Shown here one piece after another: positions 45,097 through 58,657 of a stretch of DNA of 64,000 nucleotides; the first letter of the stretch is position 1; the number at the start of each line of letters is the position of its first letter. Below the pieces are notes generated by a model. It saw only the letters and a list, made by a program, of their open reading frames with translations, was not told where the DNA came from and did no database searches. The stretch spans positions 572,208 to 636,207 of the forward strand of contig CM060203.1 of assembly GCA_030562195.1 (NCBI GenBank). The letters are read 5' to 3'. The DNA comes from Nipponacmea schrenckii (taxonomy: Eukaryota > Mollusca > Gastropoda > Lottiidae). A program made the position numbers and the translations under genes.

Positions 45097-48000
45097 GTGA
45101 GTCGATTCGATTTGATTATTCGAAATAAGAAGATTTGTGACACATTTTCTGTTGTGTAAACTAGAAACTGTAAAAGTAACATAAATCCTAGGTATTTTCC
45201 TCCACTCTCCAGTGAATACCTGGTAGTCATTAGCTCTGGTAGTAATATACCATAGATAACCTTCTTCATTCTCCAGATTTTGATATAAACCTCCATCGAC
45301 AATGTTTACAAATCTGCAGAAGACTGCAAATATATATTTATAAACAATTGTTAATTACGTCTATTCCGTTTTGAATTTCATGGCAATATTTACTGTTTAT
45401 TGACCCTCAATCAAGACTTCTCAACTACACGAGTTCTAGTGGTAGTCCAAATGTTGATTTAGATACCTGTATTATGTAATGTTGGACTGATTTAAAGAGG
45501 TATTAGAATAACTGGCTTTGTATTTTAGGGATCCGAAGTTCGATCTCGGCGATGTTCGAGAGATCCTCTTTCACTGACTGAAATCAAAAAGAAACATTGA
45601 TAAAACGCCCAGTAACGTACTGATACGATGAATAGCAAATAGTTTAAAAAACAAACCAAGCAATGAAAAACACTTAATCTGGAACCATATATTGTAGAAT
45701 GTTACATACATAAATTGAAGAAAGTACGATACCGCTTTTACACTTTACGAGGTCAATGCACTATAAATATGACGTTTACTATTTTATGCGTTTTCTTCAG
45801 CGTAAGATATTTTTCTGTTTGAAACTATTTGTCACTTCTCCAAAATACAAAATGTTTTAAACTTAAAAACCTTTGGTTGTACAAGTAGATTTTAGTTAGT
45901 TTCTTTCCTTTCAAATTTTGAATCAATACCATTACCAAGGACACCGGAAATGAATTTCTGCCCCTGTGATATTAGGCATAAGAAGAACAGTTTGAGTATT
46001 TATGTTCACATGTTTCACATATCCTTGGCTTGAATAGCATATGCGGTATCGATATCTTAATCTGTTTTCCCAGAAATCGGATGGCAAAATGTGCAATTAT
46101 TAGAAACATAGCCTAGTATACAATGTTAATCATTAGCACACTACTTGTTCTGTTACTATATTGGTATGGACCCAGTTATTGAAATAAGTTTGTTTGGTAA
46201 GACAATTACTCTATCATTGTTTGTTATTATAAATAACTTATTCTGTGCTTAAACATACAAATTGGTATTATCTCTTTGATAATTAAAATCGCTGTTATAT
46301 ATTATACGATCTGAAGTATGGAGTGAATATTTACCTCTTTTATCTTAAAAGAGCAATTATCTTCTTCTCTATCGTCATTTAGATATATAGTACTATTGAA
46401 ACTGATGTCAACCACTTACTGGTGTGTATATCTGTAAATCTATACAAGCCTTAAGGCGGACAGACTACCCTTATCTTCACTAAGAATTCTAGTTCCCAAT
46501 CATATTTCAGACCTTGTCGTCACGGTTGTCAATAAGAAGAAAGATAATGTGATTGTCTCTTCCGAACTGGTTTTGCTGGTTCTCTGATATTACAGAAACA
46601 TATTTATTCTAAGAAAAATGAAGGCTTATATGTAAAGCAGATTATATATTTTAAACTAATTTATGCCTTACATAAGAAAAGAAGCGAAATGAAGAGTGCA
46701 TCAGATTCTTTATTTTTTCTTTTCTTTTTGAATTTTAAGTCCATTAAAAATAAGATCCCTAGCAACGTCATTGATAAACTACGGCAATGTACTGACAGCA
46801 TCTAAACAGCATATCTCGCGCTGACGTCATGCACAAGTAAAGATGGTTTCGTATCTTTGATCAATTTTCTGCGTTCCTACTTTTCATCTTATCTCTTTTA
46901 ATGATTCCAACAGATTTTTGGCTCGAAAACAAAACAGAAATATAGAATGAAATGGTTGGTAAAGTGATAAGTTGAAAGCTTTTTAATATTCTATCAATGA
47001 TGACTTCACAAATCTTTATTTAGATTGTAGTATTATCTGTAGAAGATAGACTTTTATTTATATGTAAATCTCCAACCAATATGTCTCGCAATTAACTTTA
47101 TAAAGAAGCCTTTAATAATTTTAGCTATCAATACTGCAGGTGTTTTCGTTTTTAGTTTGGTGGTTTTTTTTTTTTTCGTTTTTATCTTATTTGTGTGTGC
47201 TTTATCATCGAATTTTAGTTCATCGGACAAGATACAGTTTGTTTTTCATGAAGAATATATAATAGGATAAGAGGGAGTTAGAATAATAGTCTATATCTTC
47301 CCAAAAGACTGTCGTTTGTGTCGAATTGACGTTTCTTCTAATTGTACGATTCTTAATTTACACACAACACGTCACATAAAAGTAGGCATAATATTTATGT
47401 GCAAAGCGTCGTTTAGCACAAAGGCTCTGTTAATGGGACAATGATTTACTTATCTTAATAGCTTCGTACAAGGTGATGAAGTCAGGTCAATCAAAACCAC
47501 AGTTAAGTCATTTGGCTAAATGTCTAGTAAAATCGAACTGTCAGTTGTTTCAGAGACCATTTATCAGTGTCTATAAAAATTTGCTCGGCTTGTGTTTTGT
47601 GGATATTTCCATCTTCAGTTTTACCCGTCTAATAAGCAACCTAGATATTGTACCTGGTTACCATGCGTTTACCATATTTCACCAATCTGGTTGTCTTGGT
47701 GATTTGTTGATATCTCTAGTCATTATTTTGTCATGATGAAGATATACACTCAAGGTTGATAACCTTGATATAACAAGGCCAATATGTTAGTTAAAAAATG
47801 TTATTTTGGCAACCACCCCCCCCCCCCTCAAAGAAAACATCAAACATTTAACCTTAATTTCTCGACTTCGCTAGTTTGACTGGTCTAATATCAGAAACAT
47901 TAAATTGGATTCGGCTCGGAGCGTTCATGTCTGCAAACAGCAAAATTCGGACTAATTGTTCTATTCCTTTTTTATGGTATGATTTGTTAAAGAAGTGACG

Positions 48001-51000
48001 AAGATATGACCAGATAATCGAACCTAATGTTCTTTTTACCAGGTACATATTGCAATAGCTGTATGAGTAACTTTTGCAATAAATTTATGTTTTAAAACAG
48101 GCATATTATTTACTCGTATACAGCCAAAAGATCTATATATCCGTAGAATTAATATGATATATAATAATATATATTCGTCACCGCCAATACATTTTTATTT
48201 TCAATTCCAAAAATATGCTTCAGGTTAAAAGAAATTAGATTTTGCTGTGAATCTGAACAGATGTAAAACTTTACTCGCCCAGATGCCCAATAAAACCTTT
48301 TCTATGTTTTCTATTTTGTAATGCTTGAAAGAAATAAAAATTCATCTGCGGACATTGATATAAACAAAAAATAGACATTTTAGAAATTTTCGCAAAAATT
48401 AGGTATTAAATAGTTATTAAGTGATTTATTGCAGTACGGGAATAGACTCGGACGTCATCGAGTTAAAACAGATCAAGTGGTTCTGTTAAAAATGTAAGTT
48501 AATTTACATAATTAATCATTATTATCCTCTGTGTGTGTCATTAAACATGTTCAGTTCTTTGGGTTCTACTTAGCAATCTGCATTGCTTTTGCGAAATATA
48601 GAGCATTACAGATAACAATTTTAAAATTTCTTTACATTTGTAATATCTTTCCTTTACGATTGCGTAAAATTTGGTTCAGTGTAGCTTCCTTCATGTAGGT
48701 CTAATGTTTACTTCTTTCTCAGTTAAGTACCATACGGCATTTTTTCTTCTTTTTTTTTTGCATTGAATTTATTGCTCTCAATAATTTCGCAAGAGAATTG
48801 TTCTCTTTGGTTAAGTATCTTAGACTATTTACCTTGTCCGATGTTTTATTTTGACTGAACCACACGTTTTCTTTATGTGTGTTGAGCACTTGGCATATAG
48901 CTATATGTATTCAGCAAACATCTGAAAGTCTATTATAAAATCATTTTGACTGTTATTGGACACTGTCAGGTTCCGGTGCTAAAAGTTGAAACATTCATAG
49001 CGAATTGACGATGAAACGGAATACGTTGATGGAATGAAAGATAAACTGTAGTTTATTACATGAATTGTTAGTGAGTTTAGAATTCCAAACTGTTGCTATT
49101 TTTAAGCAGTGTTACTATCTTTAGATCTGTTATAATCTAATTACATGGTTCGTTAATTTTTTAACATCATACAGCCAGATTTATAATCATTCTTCTCTCA
49201 ATTTACAATATATCATATCTTCTATGGTATAGATAAATATGAACTTGAACCGATCGAAAATAATGAAAAATTCCTCACAAAAATTATTTGCAACACTTTC
49301 TTAAGAAAAATTATTTACTTAATATTATGTATATACATGTATTTAAATTTCGTTTTTTAAGCTGGAGAAAATTAAAAAAAATTAGGCGTCAATGAAATGT
49401 TTGGCGAAAAGCAAATTTACATCTCCGGAATCTTCAAATATACCACAATAATTGTTACATTGTCAGATGCCAATATGAAAATTATTGTTGGTTTTAATTA
49501 TTGTCATAGAGATAACATGTCCTTTTTATCAACATAATATTGCCAACTGTTTCATAGTCTCCATACCATACAACAAGATAAGTAATTTGTGCAGTTACAA
49601 ATTGGAAATATTTTTTCAGTGCCAGACTTTATCAGACGTCTTCATGGCGAGTATATTCTGCAAAACCTATCATGGGCGGTATTAAGGATAACACCCTTTA
49701 AGTGAATGACCGGTGGTAGAAATAGACAAGCACAGCTGTTATAAAACAATATTTTATTTGTTTTTGAATGTATTAGTATCAATTAGTATCAATGATTACA
49801 AATTAATTTATAGGTACACGATCTAAATTTAAAGTACCAAGGTAAAAACGAATAGCGAACCTACGAGAAATTAAAAACTTGCTGTTGACATCAGTTGCTT
49901 ATGCCATACTTTATCCACTGATAGATTTCAATATCATCTAGCACTTTCACTTTTAAGAATTAAGATAGGACATAGAGCTCTCTCTGAACACCTCAATAAA
50001 TTCCCCAACCATTATATCTTCATTTTTTCTACAGCTTCTTCATTATATCTGATGACACGTGTAAATTATGTTGAAATGTTATGTACTTTGTTATTAAAGA
50101 AGTGTGTTTTACCTTAAACATATTCCCTTGTGTTTCTTATTAAAAATATTATAGATGATATGTCGTGGAGTCCAGACTGATATTAGTACTCAAACAACCA
50201 GTCAATGTAGTTATATCTGCACTTGAGAATATTAATGTGTGTTTAACCCCCTTTTCAGTAATTTGTTGCAGGAGAATGGTGTATTTGTATTCTGTAAAGT
50301 ACAACAGATAGGTAATATAGCTTGCTCATTTGAGTTAAACAAGTAGAAATCTAGAACAATTTAACAACTATTCTTCTGAAATGTCAAAAGAATTTGTAAA
50401 AAAAGATGAAAACAATTTTCTGTAAAAAGAATGGCTTCAATGTATAAAAATTTTCAATTAACCACCTTAAATCATTTCTTTCTCTTCCCATATAACAGTT
50501 TATAATTAAATTGAATGTAGCATTTTTGTGATTGACGTCACCAGTTCTAGCTTGAACAATAAACTTGTTCTAAAAGTAGAAAAGAAAATATTTCTTCTTG
50601 TGAGAATTACTTCTTCAGGATGTTAGAGATTTGTATGTAAGTGTTACTTAATCTAAAATAATCATCCCACTTATTTCGTTCATTTTCTTCGGGAGACTGG
50701 ATACCGTCAAATTGCATCTGGACTGGACTGGAGTTAAAATCATTTCAACATCCATTCTACAATCGTGAACAAATCTAATACATTAATCAGAATATTTATC
50801 TTGCTGGCGCCCTCCATCCCCAATCATTAAGATCTCTACAATGTTATGACGTTTATAATCAAATAAATGTAATAGAAATACGATGTTTAAATCTTTGAAC
50901 ATCTGTACTGTGCGGATATTGATGTATATTATACTTTTTGAGTGTGTTTACCTGAAGTTAAAACATTACTTAAGCTTTTATAGTTTCACATTATACATCA

Positions 51001-51299
51001 TGTGAATGGTTATAAATTACTTTTGTGTACACCAATGTCACACAAATTACTAGATCACATGTTGTTTGCAGCTTTTTTTAAGTTTCCTGCATACACCATT
51101 TTCTACTCATAAAGTAGAGAGCTGAAGTCAAGCAGTAGACCTTTTATGAATAAAAAATAATAACTTAGATATAATTTTTTCCTGCAAAATGAATTTGGCC
51201 CTATCAATATTATAAATATATATTGTTGTTTTCCTTGTATGGCTGTACTTTCCCTACTAGATGTAATGTCATGCCATATCATGACAGAATTTTAAGCAC
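45097..51299. other. First intron of the channel gene, left part; nothing recognised
   Basis: AT-rich intronic sequence without supported exons, apart from short homopolymers (for example a C run at 47814-47828) and GATA-like simple repeats. Open frames on both strands are short and unconvincing. Confidence 0.5.
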
Positions 51300-52165
51300 T
51301 CTACTAGTCCTTTATCTACCAGTCCTTTCTCTACTAGTTCTTTCTCTACTAGTCCTTTCTACACCAGTCCTTTCTCTACCAGTCCTTTCTCTACTAGTTC
51401 TTTCTCTACTAGTCCTTTCTACACCAGTCCTTTCTCTATCAGTCCATTCTCTACTAGTCCTTTTTTTACTAGTCCTTTCTACACCAGTCCTTTCTCTACC
51501 AGTCCTTTCTCTACTAGTTCTTTCTCTACTAGTCCTTTCTACACCAGTCCTTTCTCTACCAGTCCATTCTCTACTAGTCCTTTTTCTACTAGTCCTTTTT
51601 CTACTAGTCCTTTCTCCACAATTCCTATCTCTGCCAGCCCTTCTCTACCAGTCATTTCTCACAAGTCCTATCTCCATCAGTCCTTTCTACACCAGTCCTT
51701 TCTACACCAATCTTTTCTCACCAGACCTTTCTCTACAGTCATTTCACTACAGTCCTTTCTCTACAAGTCCTTTCTCTACCAGTCCTTTTTCTACCAGTCC
51801 CTTCTCTACTAGTCCTTTCTCTACCAGTCCTTTTCTCTACCACTCCTTTCTACACTAGTCCTTTCTCTACTAGTCCTTTCTCTACCAGTCCTTTTTCTAC
51901 CATTCCTTTCTATCTTCTAGTCCTTTTTCTACTAGTCCTTTCTCTACCAGTCCTTTCTCAACCAGTTTTTTCTCTACCAGTCCTTTCTATACTAGTCCTT
52001 TCTCTAATAGTCCTTTCTCTACCATTTCTTTCTCTACCAGTCCTTTATCTACCAGTCCTTTCTCTACCAATCCTTTCTCTACTAGTCCTTTGTCTACCAG
52101 CCCTTCTCTACCAGTCCTTTCTTTATCAACCCTTTCTGTAATAGTCCTTTCTTTAACAGTCATCT
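51300..52165. repeat. 15-bp pyrimidine-rich minisatellite (CTCTACTAGTCCTTT)
   Basis: About 57 copies of CTCTACCAGTCCTTT-type units. At 51310-51560 four variants (CTCTACCAGTCC, CTCTACTAGTTC, CTCTACTAGTCC, CTACACCAGTCC) repeat in fixed order, a 60-bp higher-order repeat. The long Leu/Ser/Val reading frame here is an artefact of the 15-bp period. Confidence 0.96.
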
Positions 52166-52479
52166 GTAGGTTCAGTACTCGAACTAATGGAACTGTACAG
52201 TTTGATTTGGATGAAACTTGGTAGAAGAAGAAGATCTGGACCATGATATGTATAATTAGAACTTATAGTAAGATCCGTGTATAAATACCAGTTGTTATTC
52301 AGTTCGACATAAATAGATCTATTACTTATAGTAAACAATGTCAAGTGCCTCTCTAATGAGTTAGTTAAGTAGGAAAAACAAACCTGGTTTTCTTCTATTA
52401 TATTGAATTAATTCAATTTTTGATGAATATTTTCTTTCTATTTAAATATTATAGATAAAGCAATTTAAGTAAATTGCAG

Positions 52480-52817
52480 TTGTAAACAGAATCAGACCTG
52501 CAGGCCGGATTGGGACCACTTTTAATGGTATACCTCGGGTTGATTATTAACATTGATTACACTCTAACCTTACACAGTTTACAATAAACTTTGCTGTTTA
52601 AATTGTGCAGTATAGGTTTTGTAATTAATGTCAACTCCAAGCTGAAATACTAGTTGTAAACAGAACCAGATCTGCGAGCAGGATTGGGACCACTCATAAT
52701 GGTATACCTCGGTTGATTCTTTATATTGATAACACTGTAACCTACACAGTTTACAATAAACCTTAATTGTGCAGATTATGTATTAAATAGTAGAAACTCC
52801 AAGCTGATATACTAATT
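52480..52817 (+). repeat. Tandem duplication of a ~170-bp segment
   Basis: 52480-52653 and 52654-52817 are direct copies (TTGTAAACAGAA.CAGA, GGATTGGGACCACT, TAATGGTATACCTCGG, CACAGTTTACAATAAA, AACTCCAAGCTGA) with about 15-20% divergence and small indels. Confidence 0.88.
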
Positions 52818-53955
52818 GAAATTTTTCAAATGTAGTATATAAGGAAAAACCATTCATTATCTTTGAATACATTCCATTAAGATTGTAGAAATGAACGAGT
52901 CAATCCTTTCCCCACCCACACGTACATAATATGTGTTTGACATAAAAAATGAAACCGTCCTGATGCCAGTTATAGATAGAAAGCTAGAAATAACGAATGC
53001 TACCAGAGATAAAATTATCAAAATTACAAACAGCTCTGTACCTCAATGAATATCTATACATTCGGGTTACCTTATTCCAGAAAATATGTCCCATGTGCAT
53101 TCGGAGTGCCTGAAACTTTGGTTGCAAATAGTGAGCAGACTGAGGAGGAAACAATATTGTCGGTATATTGGGTTTCCAAATACGGATAAATGAGTAGAAA
53201 AAATATACCAAGAAAATTCATCAGTTAGAAATTCAAAATCTTAAGGTGTGGGCCAAAAGGGTTTATTTGGTTTTCAAATTCGTATAAGTTCTTGGTCATA
53301 TATAAATCATACTTAGTTTATTGTTGTTGAATAAAAGTTGGTTTTGCCTGGTTATACTGGCAGATAATACGTGCAATTCATTCTTCTCTAAAATACTGCA
53401 CTTCTTATCTGTTACAGATTGTTGCCAAACTCTAATCAGGTGTTGTAGTGTATAACGTAAGAGATCTAAATATGTCACCAATACATTTACCAGGAACTAA
53501 ATAAACGTAAAATAAATACATTATAGAATTTAATTTAGTTATTGTACAATTGTACTCCTCGGTTTATTAAAGTGTGTACGGTTAAGATTGATACAGTATC
53601 TCAATAGATGGATATTCTTGGTTTTTTATAAATTAAAAAGTTATTTTTGCTCAAATTTATTGAAACTTTTTACGCCAAAATCTAGCGAAATGTGTCCCTG
53701 AACATAACTTAAATACGTAACTAAAATATTCTTTAACTCCGAACCTCTTAAAAGTTTACGAAAACATTATTGAATATTGAACCTTTGTATCCTTCGTATA
53801 TGTAGAACATTCATGATTCCTGTGCCAGTAGTTCCGAAAATTGACCCGGTGACGTATTTCACCCCCTAAAACCAAAACTAGGACAAACTTCTTAATTTAC
53901 AATTAGTACGTTCCATATTTAATTAACCGTTTAAAATTCAGCTTGATCAAGTAGA
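52818..53955. other. Intronic, nothing recognised
   Basis: AT-rich, no supported exon or repeat. Confidence 0.5.
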
Positions 53956-54050
53956 TACTATATATCATACTATATAATATCATACTATATAATATCATAC
54001 TATATAATATCATACTATATAATATCATACTATATAACATCATACTATAT
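53956..54050. repeat. 16-bp tandem repeat (ATCATACTATATAATA)
   Basis: Five to six nearly perfect copies, directly before the 36-bp array. Confidence 0.95.
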
Positions 54051-56990
54051 GACAGAAGGTTGTTTAATAGACTATTTATCCTGTTTAACAGAAGGTTGTT
54101 TAAAAGACTATAAATCATGTTTAACCGAAGGTTGTTTGATAGACTATTTATCCTGTTTAACAGAAGGTTGTTTAATAGACTATTTATCCTGTTTAACAGA
54201 AGGTTGTTTAATAGACTATTTATCCTGTTTAACAGAAGGTTGTTTAATAGACTATTTATCCTGTTTAACAGAAGGTTGTTTAATAGACTATTTATCCTGT
54301 TTAACAGAAGGTTGTTTAATAGACTATTTATCCTGTTTAACAGAAGGTTGTTTAATAGACTATTTATCATGTTTAACAGCAGGTTGTTTAATAGACTATT
54401 TATCCTGTTTAACAGAAGGTTGTTTAATAGACTATTTATCATGTTTAACAGAAGGTTGTTTAATAGACTATTTATCCTGTTTAACAGAAGGTTGTTTAAT
54501 AGACTATTTATCCTGTTTAACAGAAGGTTGTTTAATAGAGTATTTATCCTGTTTAACAGAAGGTTGTTTAATAGACTATTTATCCTGTTTAACAGAAGGT
54601 TGTTTAATAGACTATTTCTGTTTAACAGAAGGTTGTTTAATAGACTATTTATCTGGTTTAACAGAAGGTTGTTTAATAGACTATTTATCCTGTTTAACAG
54701 AAGGTTGTTTAATAGACTATTTCTGTTTAACAGCAGGTTGTTTAATAGACTATTTATCCTGTTTAACAGAAGGTTGTTTAATAGACTATTTATCCTGTTT
54801 AACAGAAGGTTGTTTAATAGACTATTTATCCTGTTTAACAGAAGGTTGTTTAATAGACTATTTATCCTGGGTTTTAAAAGAAGGTTGTTTAATAGACTAT
54901 TTATCCTGGGTTTTAAAAGAAGGTTGTTTAATAGACTATTTATCCTGTTTAACAGAAGGTTGTTTAATAGACTATTTATCCTGTTTAACAGAAGGTTGTT
55001 TAATAGACTATTTATCCTGTTTAACAGAAGGTTGTTTAATAGACTATTTATCCTGTTTAACAGAAGGTTGTTTAATAAACTATTTATCCTGTTTAACAGA
55101 AGGTTGTTTAATAGATATTTATCCTGTTTACAGAATGAATAGTTTTATTCTGGTTTAACAGAAGGTTGTTTAATAGACTATTTATTTTATGTATAACAGA
55201 AGGTTGTTGAATAAACTATTTATTCTGTTTAACAGAAGGTTGTTTAATAGACTATTTATCATGTTTAACAGAAGGTGGTTAAATAGAGTATTTATTCTGG
55301 TTTAACAGAAGGTTGTTTAATAAACTATTTATCCTGTTTAACAGAAGGTTGTTTAAAAGACTATATATCATGTATAACAGAAGGTTGTTTAATAGACTAT
55401 TTATCCTGTTTAACAGAAGGTTGTTTAAAAGACTATATATCATGTTTAACCGAAGGTTGTTTAATAGATTATTTATCATGTATTACAGAAGGTGGTTAAA
55501 TAGACCATTTATTCTGTTTAACAGAAGGTTGTTTAATAGAGTATTTATCCTGTTTAAAAGAAGGTTGTTTAATAAACTGTTTATCCTGTTTAACAGAAGG
55601 TTGTTTAATAGACTATTTATCCTGTTTAACAGAAGGTTGTTTAATAGACTATTTATCCTGTTTAACAGAAGGTTGTTTAATAGACTATTTATCCTGTTTA
55701 ACAGAAGGTTGTTTAAAAGACTATTTACCCTGTTTAACAGAAGGTTGTTTAATAGACTATTTATCCTGTTTAACAGAAGGTTGTTTAAAAGACTATTTAT
55801 CCTGTTTATCAGAAGGTTGTTTAATAGACTATTTATCCTGTTTAACAGAAGGTTGTTTAATAGACTATTTATCCTGTTTAACAGAAGGTTGTTTAAAAGA
55901 CTATTTATCCTGTTTAACAGAAGGTTGTTTAATAGACTATTTATCCTGTTTAACAGAAGGTTGTTTAAAAGACTATATTATATCATGTTTAACAGAAGGT
56001 TGTTTAATAGAGTATTTATCCTGTATAACAGAAGGTTGTTTAATAGAGTATTTTTCCTGGTTTAACAGAAGGTAGTTTAATAGACTATTTATCATGTATA
56101 ACAGAAGGTTGTTTGATAGACTATTTATCATGTATAACAGAAGGTGGTTAAATAGAGTATTTATTCTGGTTTAACAGAAGGTTGTTTAATAGACTATTTA
56201 TCCTGGTTTAACAGAAGGTTGTTTAATAGACTATTTATCCTGGTTTAACAGAAGGTTGTTTAATAGACTATTTATCCTGTTTAACAGAAGGTTGTTTAAT
56301 AGATTATTTATCATGTATTACAGAAGGTTGTTTAATAGACTATTTATCCTGTTTAACAGAAGGTTGTTTAATAGACTATTTATCCTGTTTAACAGAAGGT
56401 TGTTTAATAGACTATTTATCCTGGTTTAACAGAAGGTTGTTTAATAGACTATTTATCCTGTTTAACAGAAGGTTGTTTAATAGACTATTTATCATGTATA
56501 ACAGAAGGTGGTTAAATAGACTATTTATTCTGGTTTAACAGAAGGTTGTTTAATAGACTATTTATCCTGTTTAACAGAAGGTTGTTTAATAGACTATATA
56601 TCGTGGTTTAACAGAAGGTTGTATTTTAGACAATTTATCCTGTTTTAACAGAAGGTTGTTTAATAGACTATTTATCCTGGTTTAACAGAAGGTTGTTTAA
56701 TAGACTATTTATCCTGTTTAACAGAAGGTTGTTTAATAGACTATTTATCCTGTTTAACAGAAGGTTGTTTAATAGACTATTTATCCTGTTTAACAGAAGG
56801 TTGTTTAATAGACTATTTATCCTTTTTAACAGAAGGTTGTTTAATAGACTGTTTATCCTGTTTAACAGCATGTTGTTTAATAACTATTTATCTCGGTTTA
56901 ACAAAAGGTTTTTTTAATAGACTGTTTATCCTGGTTTAACAGCAGGTTGTTTAATAGAGTATTTAACCTGTTTATCGGAATGAATAGTTT
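54051..56990. repeat. 36-bp minisatellite, about 80 copies
   Basis: The unit starts TGTTTAACAGAAGGTTGTTT and ends AATAGACTATTTATCC. 36 is a multiple of three and several frames lack stops, so long false frames (CLTEGCLIDYLS or FNRRLFNRLFIL repeats) appear. Occasional insertions (TGGTTTAACAG, GGGTTTTAAAAG) and 33-bp units shift the frame. Variants AAAAGACTATATATCATG and GGTGGTTAAATAGAGT recur as paired units between 55290 and 56520. It lies in the channel gene's first intron, ending about 490 bp before exon 2. Confidence 0.97.
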
Positions 56991-57475
56991 ATCTCATCTA
57001 AATAAGGTTTATGCACAAACTGATGCTTGTTATGCATTATGTACTACATTCTATTTATAGTAGAACAAATTGTGTTTCTTCACTTAAGTCGATATCATGG
57101 TGTCTACTCATTTTCACTTCAAGAAAAGATATATTACATTTTTTGTTATCGCCATGACGTCACACATTATGACCTAAAAACAAATTTAGAAATCTAGATT
57201 ATGTCAATAGAACGCAAGTCGAACCAAGATAAGACGTCATTACTAGTGTTATTACAAGCGAAAAGTTGGTATCAAATTGTTACCTAATAACAAGTTTTTT
57301 ACTTCCTGGCTTTTCTTAACAAAATAATTAGATAGGCGTCGAAGCAGCAATCGTTTTATTCATTTACAAATGACCACATCGATTGGGCATATACTATTAC
57401 GCTATGACAAGACCTGACTTCATATACAGAATGTGATGTTATCTTCTATTACATTTTACAAATTGTCTATTGCAG

Positions 57476-57604
57476 GTGCGAGTGCAAGTTTGGGTTCAGT
57501 TTTTTAAAGTTGGTGAAATTGACACTCTAAAAGAACAATATACAGCAGACGTCATAGTTAGAGCGAAGTGGCGGGAACCAGCATTAGACAGCGAAGCACA
57601 AATT
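57476..57604 (+). CDS. Pentameric ligand-gated ion channel, exon 2 (ligand-binding domain start)
   Basis: 129 bp, acceptor TCTATTGCAG, donor CAAATT|GTAAGT, phase 0 both sides, 43 codons. VRVQVWVQFFKVGEIDTLKE, then TADVIVRAKWREPAL, matches the beta1-beta2 region of pentameric receptor ectodomains ('..V.V.....I...D...+.......W.D..L'), including the conserved Trp. Residues about 74-116 of the joined product. Confidence 0.85.
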
Positions 57605-57712
57605 GTAAGTTTATGTAATCAGAAAAGATGTCAAATGTAAATGTATTGATTATTATTTAGCTGAAGGCATACCTCTTATCTGATCCCATTTCCTTATTAC
57701 TTTGTCTTTCAG

Positions 57713-57910
57713 GTTGGTGATCTACAAGACTATCAGAAATATTGGAATCCTAAACTCAGCATAGAGAATACAATAGGAGATCCTAAAGAGGTAGTTAGAT
57801 ACAGAGTTGTGTACAATAATAAAGGTGATGCCTTCCTCTCAGAGAAGCGTATTATTAAAGGAACGTTTATGGAGAACCTTGAACTCAATCACTTTCCATT
57901 TGATGTTCAG
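57713..57910 (+). CDS. Pentameric ligand-gated ion channel, exon 3 (Pro-loop)
   Basis: 198 bp, acceptor TTTCAG, donor CAG|GTAAGA, phase 0, 66 codons (about residues 117-182). It contains KYWNPKLSIEN and RIIKGTFMENLELNHFPFDV then Q at its end. FPFD is the invariant core of the Cys-loop/Pro-loop, but the flanking Cys positions are Glu170 here and Leu184 in the next exon, so no Cys-loop disulfide can form. Confidence 0.88.
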
Positions 57911-58399
57911 GTAAGAATGGTCAAAGGTTGTTACAAATGGAATTTGTGGTCTTAGAGTGCTCGCAAGCATTACGATTCACTAACTTCAAATAAACTAACC
58001 TAGCATTGTCATAAATCTGATATAAGCTGGATATGAAGTCACCGCAATGTCATCCACGTACGCCGAGCACATGAAATGTTGGGAGTTAAATTGGTTGTCT
58101 ATTACAGCTCCTTTGTCTCAACGATGTCCTTCCATAGAAAATTGCTAGAAAAACTCTAGAACAATAGTTAAGACAAACTTGGTGAAAATTGGATAAAAAC
58201 AATAATAATTTGTCATATGAGTTATTGTCCTTGTTTAAAGTAGCTCTTAAACAATTATTGTCAGATTGTACCATATATATATACTGCAAAGTATCTGTAT
58301 TCAAAATCAAGCATGCCAATGGGGAGTACATTACCTTCCTTGCAAGCAATTATCTTTATTGAAAATTATAGTTTATCAGTGCACAGTTTATCGTTTCAG

Positions 58400-58657
58400 G
58401 ACCTCACCGTGACCGTGGCCTCGGAACTTCCCTCCTATGAAGTAGAATTAATCGAGGACTATGATAACCGCCATATCGTGAACAGGCTAAGCTTTGTTGA
58501 TGAACAGGAATGGCATCTATATGCTCATACGGAATGTGAAAAGAAAGATTTGATAATTGACCAAATTGACCAAAGTATGAAAAGATCAGCTCTATCCGTA
58601 AAATGTCGAGCAGCCAGGAGGCCCGGGTATTTTGTATGGAATATATTTATGGTTACG
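58400..58657 (+). CDS. Pentameric ligand-gated ion channel, exon 4 (late ectodomain, start of M1)
   Basis: 258 bp, acceptor CGTTTCAG, donor ACG|GTAAGC, phase 0, 86 codons (about 183-268). DLTVTVASELPSYEVELIED continues the beta strand after the Pro-loop. SALSVKCRAARRPGYFVWNI then FMVT is the beta10-to-M1 junction with the conserved 'R.P.YF' motif. One or two cysteines (TEC, VKC) are present, but not in Cys-loop spacing. Confidence 0.88.

Noticed and set aside
44802..45302. Minus-strand 166-codon frame
   Set aside because: Antisense to the first channel exon; no domain, and composition follows the opposite strand's coding.
51223..51858. 211-codon Leu/Ser/Val-rich frame
   Set aside because: 15-bp minisatellite artefact inside an intron.
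54049..56917. Long plus- and minus-strand frames (CLTEGCLIDYLS, FNRRLFNRLFIL and NSLLNNLLLNRI repeats)
   Set aside because: Products of the 36-bp stop-free period. Several frames are open at once on both strands, and frame-breaking indels are tolerated.
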